A DNA stretch of 64,000 nt from Clostridiales bacterium (GTDB taxonomy: Bacteria; Bacillota; Clostridia; Lachnospirales; Lachnospiraceae). Every line of letters starts with the position of its first letter. The first letter of the stretch is position 1. The stretch spans positions 1-64,000 of the forward strand of contig JAJQCD010000009.1 of assembly GCA_021202925.1 (NCBI GenBank), in the 5' to 3' direction. This document shows, in pieces, positions 61,151 to 64,000 of this stretch. Position numbers and translations under genes: made by a program. The notes beneath the pieces are model-generated. The model did no database searches. It had not been told where the DNA came from and saw only the letters and a program-made list of their open reading frames with translations.

Positions 61151-61244
61151 ATGCTCAGACATGAAATTTATTGATTCAAGCCTCCCGCACCATTTGATGC
61201 GGGAAGCTTGAATTGCAGATTCAATCTGACAATATCCTGAGCAT
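61151..61244 (-). terminator. Nested hairpins after the amidohydrolase gene
   Basis: Outer arms ATGCTCAG (61151-61158) and CTGAGCAT (61237-61244); inner arms ATTCAAGC...GCTTGAAT (61174-61213) enclosing CCCGCA/TGCGGG. It follows the amidohydrolase stop directly. No U run, so termination is likely but not certain. Confidence 0.5.
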
Positions 61245-61245
61245 G

Positions 61246-62154
61246 TCAGTCATCTTCTTTCCCATGCTCATCGGCCGATTCGATCTTCAGTTTTAAAATT
61301 TTCACAGCGTTATCCCGGCATATTTTGCGATATGCTGACAATGAGAGCCGATTTTTCCTCACCGCATCATCCAGAAAATCACCCAGTGGGAAGTACATTT
61401 CTGCGTGGATCATATCTGTTCCGAACATTAAGCGATCCTGATATTTTTCAAGGAATTCATATCCAAATTCCGGATCTCGCATAATAGCATTCCCCGCGCT
61501 GTTTGCAGACAAATCTGCATACAGATTCGGATATTTATCCAGAAGTTCAGGCAGCCGTCCTCCCGGTTCCACTTTCCCCTCCGGATAGCTGTTTCTGCTT
61601 TCCAAATCCGACGGCATTCCGCCTCCTATCTCATACCAGAACGGCTGACTATGCCCAATAAAAATCAAGTCCGGATACTGCTTCAGCACCCGCTCCAGCC
61701 TGGGGAGCCCGGCATCATCACTAATTCCGTAATGAAAACCTTCCTTCGGACTCATATGAAACAGAACCGGAAGTTCCGCCTTTTGTGCCGCAGCCAGCAC
61801 AGCCAGTATTCTCGGGTGATCAAGCCAGTAATTATAAAAGAACTCTCCTACTCCCACTGCTCCAAGATTTTTATAATGCAGCATTCTCTCAAACAAGGTG
61901 TCCGTCTTATATTCAGGGTCGAGATTACACATCCAGGAGAATGTTCCCGGATATTTCTGTGCAAGCGCACAACAATCGATATTGCTGCTGTTGACCTTGT
62001 CTGCCATAAAGTTTTCAAACTCTCCACCGCTCATCAATACACCATGTTCCACCTCGTGCTGCTCCATATACCGCTTCATAAGTATTCCATCTGCATGCTT
62101 TTCGTCGTTCTGTCCGTCAAAAACCAGATGCAGATGAATATCTACTTTCTTCAT
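61246..62154 (-). CDS. Amidohydrolase family protein (Amidohydro_2-like)
   Basis: 302 residues, TIM barrel. VDIHLHLVFDG carries the first HxH metal site; AVGVGEFFYNY, LFHMSPKEGFHYG, LIFIGHSQPFWYE and LMFGTDMIHAEMYF give the other ligands (Glu/His/Asp). The family includes decarboxylases and lactonases for aromatic or organic acids. Downstream of the TRAP permeases in the same operon, so the transported acid is the likely substrate, not known. Confidence 0.9.
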   Translation of the reverse strand: MKKVDIHLHLVFDGQNDEKHADGILMKRYMEQHEVEHGVLMSGGEFENFMADKVNSSNIDCCALAQKYPGTFSWMCNLDPEYKTDTLFERMLHYKNLGAVGVGEFFYNYWLDHPRILAVLAAAQKAELPVLFHMSPKEGFHYGISDDAGLPRLERVLKQYPDLIFIGHSQPFWYEIGGGMPSDLESRNSYPEGKVEPGGRLPELLDKYPNLYADLSANSAGNAIMRDPEFGYEFLEKYQDRLMFGTDMIHAEMYFPLGDFLDDAVRKNRLSLSAYRKICRDNAVKILKLKIESADEHGKEDD

Positions 62155-62200
62155 GCTGTCTTTCTCCTCGTCTGCAACTTCTTCTCAACATTCGTGCCTG

Positions 62201-63493
62201 TTATTCAACCAGTCCCGGTAAAGTCATGGTAATTGCCGGAATGTATGTAATCAGCATCAACGTGATAAACATAATCACGAGCCATGGAACCAATGACTTT
62301 GCCAGATGCTCCATCTTAATCCCCGATACGATAGAACCAATCATAAGTGCTCCACCTACAGGAGGCGTCATCATTCCGATTGCCAGATTGAAAATCATGA
62401 TAATACCAAAATGTACCGGATCAACCCCAACGCTCTGAGCCAACGGAAGAAGAATGGGAGTCGTAATTACAAGCAGAGAGCCCATGTCCATAATCATTCC
62501 AAGGAAAATCAGGATCACGTTAATCAGAAGAAGAATCATGTAACGATTCGTCGTAAAACCGGTTACCAAAGAGGTCAGCATAAGAGGAACCTTCAAAAAT
62601 GCAAGCATCCATCCAAAAATCGCTGAAAAACCCATTGCCAGCATGACTACAGCGATTATCTTTACCGCACGCCCGAGCAATGCCCAGAAACGTTTCCATG
62701 TCATATCTTTATAAATAAACCTTGTAACCAGTAATGCCCACAGAATAGAAACGGCCGCCGCTTCCGTCGCCGTGCAAATCCCCGTAGTGCAGCCTATGAT
62801 AATGATCGCCAGGGTCATCAGCCCCCAAAAAGAGGTGAAAAATGTTTTTGCCACTTTTTTCAACTGGAAGGCATCACCCTTCGGATAGTGGCGCTTGACT
62901 GACAGGTAATAAGAGTACACCATCAGAACCAGCGCCAACAGAAGTCCCGGCGCAATCCCGGCCATGAACAGCTTTGCGATACTGGCAGATCCGCCCGCTG
63001 CCATAGCATAAATAATCATGTTATGACTTGGTGGAATTAAAAGTCCCTGCTGTGCACTGGTAATCGTCACATCCGTCGCAAAGTCTGCGTCATAACCTTG
63101 TTTTTTCATCATCGGAATCAACACGGTTCCCAAAGAGGAAATGTCAGCAAGCGGCGAACCGGAAATACCTCCGAAAAAAGTGCTTGCCAGAATATTTACT
63201 ATTGCCATGCCACCGCGCATCCATCCTACCAGCGCATCTACGAATTCGATAATGCGCTCTGACAGACTGCCATCTGACAGGATTTCTCCCGCCACAATAA
63301 ACAACGGAATCGCGAGAAGATTATAGGTCTGAAGCGTTGCTCCCGCCCGGGCAATCGCCATTGTCACCGGCATACCCATATAAAGCAAGGCTGCCACGCT
63401 TGCTGCCAGTACGGATACAGGAATCTCGAATCCTACAATCAGACATATTACAAAAATACCGAGCAGCAATACCACCGCCATTGTCATATTCAT
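62201..63493 (-). CDS. TRAP transporter large permease (DctM)
   Basis: 430 residues, 12 membrane helices: GFEIPVSVLAASVAALLYMGMPV, ASTFFGGISGSPLADISSLGTVLIPMMKKQGYDADFA, PPSHNMIIYAMAAGGSASIAKLFMAG and TPPVGGALMIGS are DctM signatures. Works with DctQ and a periplasmic-type lipoprotein (DctP, outside the window) to take up organic acids using Na+. Starts one base after the DctQ stop. Confidence 0.97.
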   Translation of the reverse strand: MNMTMAVVLLLGIFVICLIVGFEIPVSVLAASVAALLYMGMPVTMAIARAGATLQTYNLLAIPLFIVAGEILSDGSLSERIIEFVDALVGWMRGGMAIVNILASTFFGGISGSPLADISSLGTVLIPMMKKQGYDADFATDVTITSAQQGLLIPPSHNMIIYAMAAGGSASIAKLFMAGIAPGLLLALVLMVYSYYLSVKRHYPKGDAFQLKKVAKTFFTSFWGLMTLAIIIIGCTTGICTATEAAAVSILWALLVTRFIYKDMTWKRFWALLGRAVKIIAVVMLAMGFSAIFGWMLAFLKVPLMLTSLVTGFTTNRYMILLLINVILIFLGMIMDMGSLLVITTPILLPLAQSVGVDPVHFGIIMIFNLAIGMMTPPVGGALMIGSIVSGIKMEHLAKSLVPWLVIMFITLMLITYIPAITMTLPGLVE

Positions 63494-63991
63494 CTAAGCT
63501 TCCTCCTTGCCGTTTCTGCATTTCTTATTGTAACGGACAATGTACTTATCCACTTTTGCCAGCATGCTCAACACGAAACTGACCGGAAAACTCAAAAATA
63601 CCCACATTTTACTCAGTTTCAAGCCTGTATACATGATTGAGACATTCATAATCACTTCCTCAATTCCATATCGAATCAGCCATGCAAAGAAAACTACGGT
63701 AATAATATCCAGAAATACATTCAGGCAGGCTCTCGGCCTTTCCGGAATCATATTCTGAAAAATGGTAATGCGCAGATGCGCATCTCTCCGGAAAGCTTCT
63801 GCGCCACTCAGCATAACAAGCCAGCACATGGAAAATAAAATCAAATCCTCGCTCCAGATCGGCGTATGGGAAAACAGATATCTTCCAAACACCACCACCC
63901 ACATGACGCCAAAAATCATACAAACCAGAATTTTACTGATTGCTTCCGACAGCCAAAACACCTTATCAATCAGCATCTCTGCTTTTTTCAT
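63494..63991 (-). CDS. TRAP transporter small permease (DctQ)
   Basis: 165 residues with four membrane helices: SKILVCMIFGVMWVVVFGRYLFSHTPIWSEDLILFSMCWLVMLSGAEAFRRDAHLRI matches DctQ. The ATG is at 63991, nine bases from the window edge; any Shine-Dalgarno site or upstream gene lies outside. Its TAG touches the DctM start. Confidence 0.93.
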   Translation of the reverse strand: MKKAEMLIDKVFWLSEAISKILVCMIFGVMWVVVFGRYLFSHTPIWSEDLILFSMCWLVMLSGAEAFRRDAHLRITIFQNMIPERPRACLNVFLDIITVVFFAWLIRYGIEEVIMNVSIMYTGLKLSKMWVFLSFPVSFVLSMLAKVDKYIVRYNKKCRNGKEEA

Positions 63992-64000
63992 CTGCTTCCA

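Noticed and set aside
60940-61245. Possible tRNA gene (for example tRNA-Trp) before rpmG/secE
   Set aside because: No cloverleaf, CCA end or T-loop sequence found; only a promoter and terminator-like hairpins.

Overview
The window looks like a chromosome segment of a Gram-positive anaerobe of the Clostridia, most likely a Lachnospiraceae-type gut bacterium. The reasons are class B sortases, lipoproteins with clostridial Shine-Dalgarno sites, a ferredoxin-linked indolepyruvate oxidoreductase, choline-binding-type cell wall repeats, and a canonical rpmG-secE-nusG-rplK-rplA-rplJ-rplL block. The species cannot be named from the sequence. The left edge cuts a secreted-protein gene and the right edge cuts a TRAP transporter operon.

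1-16.5 kb: a probable heme/iron-acquisition region in two parts. The right part (about 10.0-15.2 kb, minus strand) runs srtB, a heme-binding Shp-like surface protein, a substrate-binding lipoprotein, a FecCD permease, an ATPase and a small unknown gene. The left part (1-2.9 kb) runs a sortase B paralogue that has lost its catalytic His and Cys, a small secreted protein and a large secreted protein cut by the edge. Both parts are preceded by the same architecture: a TTGACG/N17 promoter with two palindromic sites 92-93 bp apart upstream of it. Between them sits a 3.4-10 kb array of Rpn/PD-(D/E)XK nuclease genes with shared flanks, swapped tails, a truncated copy and a deletion scar, plus one AAA-ATPase/PD-(D/E)XK gene. 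A metal-repressor-like gene at 15.65-16.54 kb is frameshifted in a six-base C tract.

16.5-31 kb: housekeeping genes (DUF1292, UvrD-type helicase, cobalamin adenosyltransferase, gltX, M18 aminopeptidase, acyltransferase) around a surface/signalling cluster. That cluster holds two secreted proteins with related small domains and low-complexity inserts, a MATE exporter and a two-component system.

30.5-37 kb: a likely aromatic amino acid fermentation locus: a GntR/FCD regulator, an APC permease, and a divergent iorA-iorB-arylacetate CoA ligase operon with a shared palindrome in the divergent promoter region.

37-42 kb: a degraded accessory patch. It has an hsdM 3' fragment, a DUF4143 ATPase, a second hsdM tail fossil, a fourth Rpn gene and a cell-wall-binding protein.

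42-57 kb: transporters and catabolism. The centre is a GntR-controlled diaminopropionate-type module (ridA, diaminopropionate ammonia-lyase, M20 peptidase, AEC and NhaC transporters) with a divergent gntR and ilvD. Near-identical palindromes sit on three promoters.

57-64 kb: a cold shock gene with a structured leader, the ribosomal protein/nusG/secE block (including a 49-residue GTG-started L33), and an amidohydrolase with TRAP permeases.
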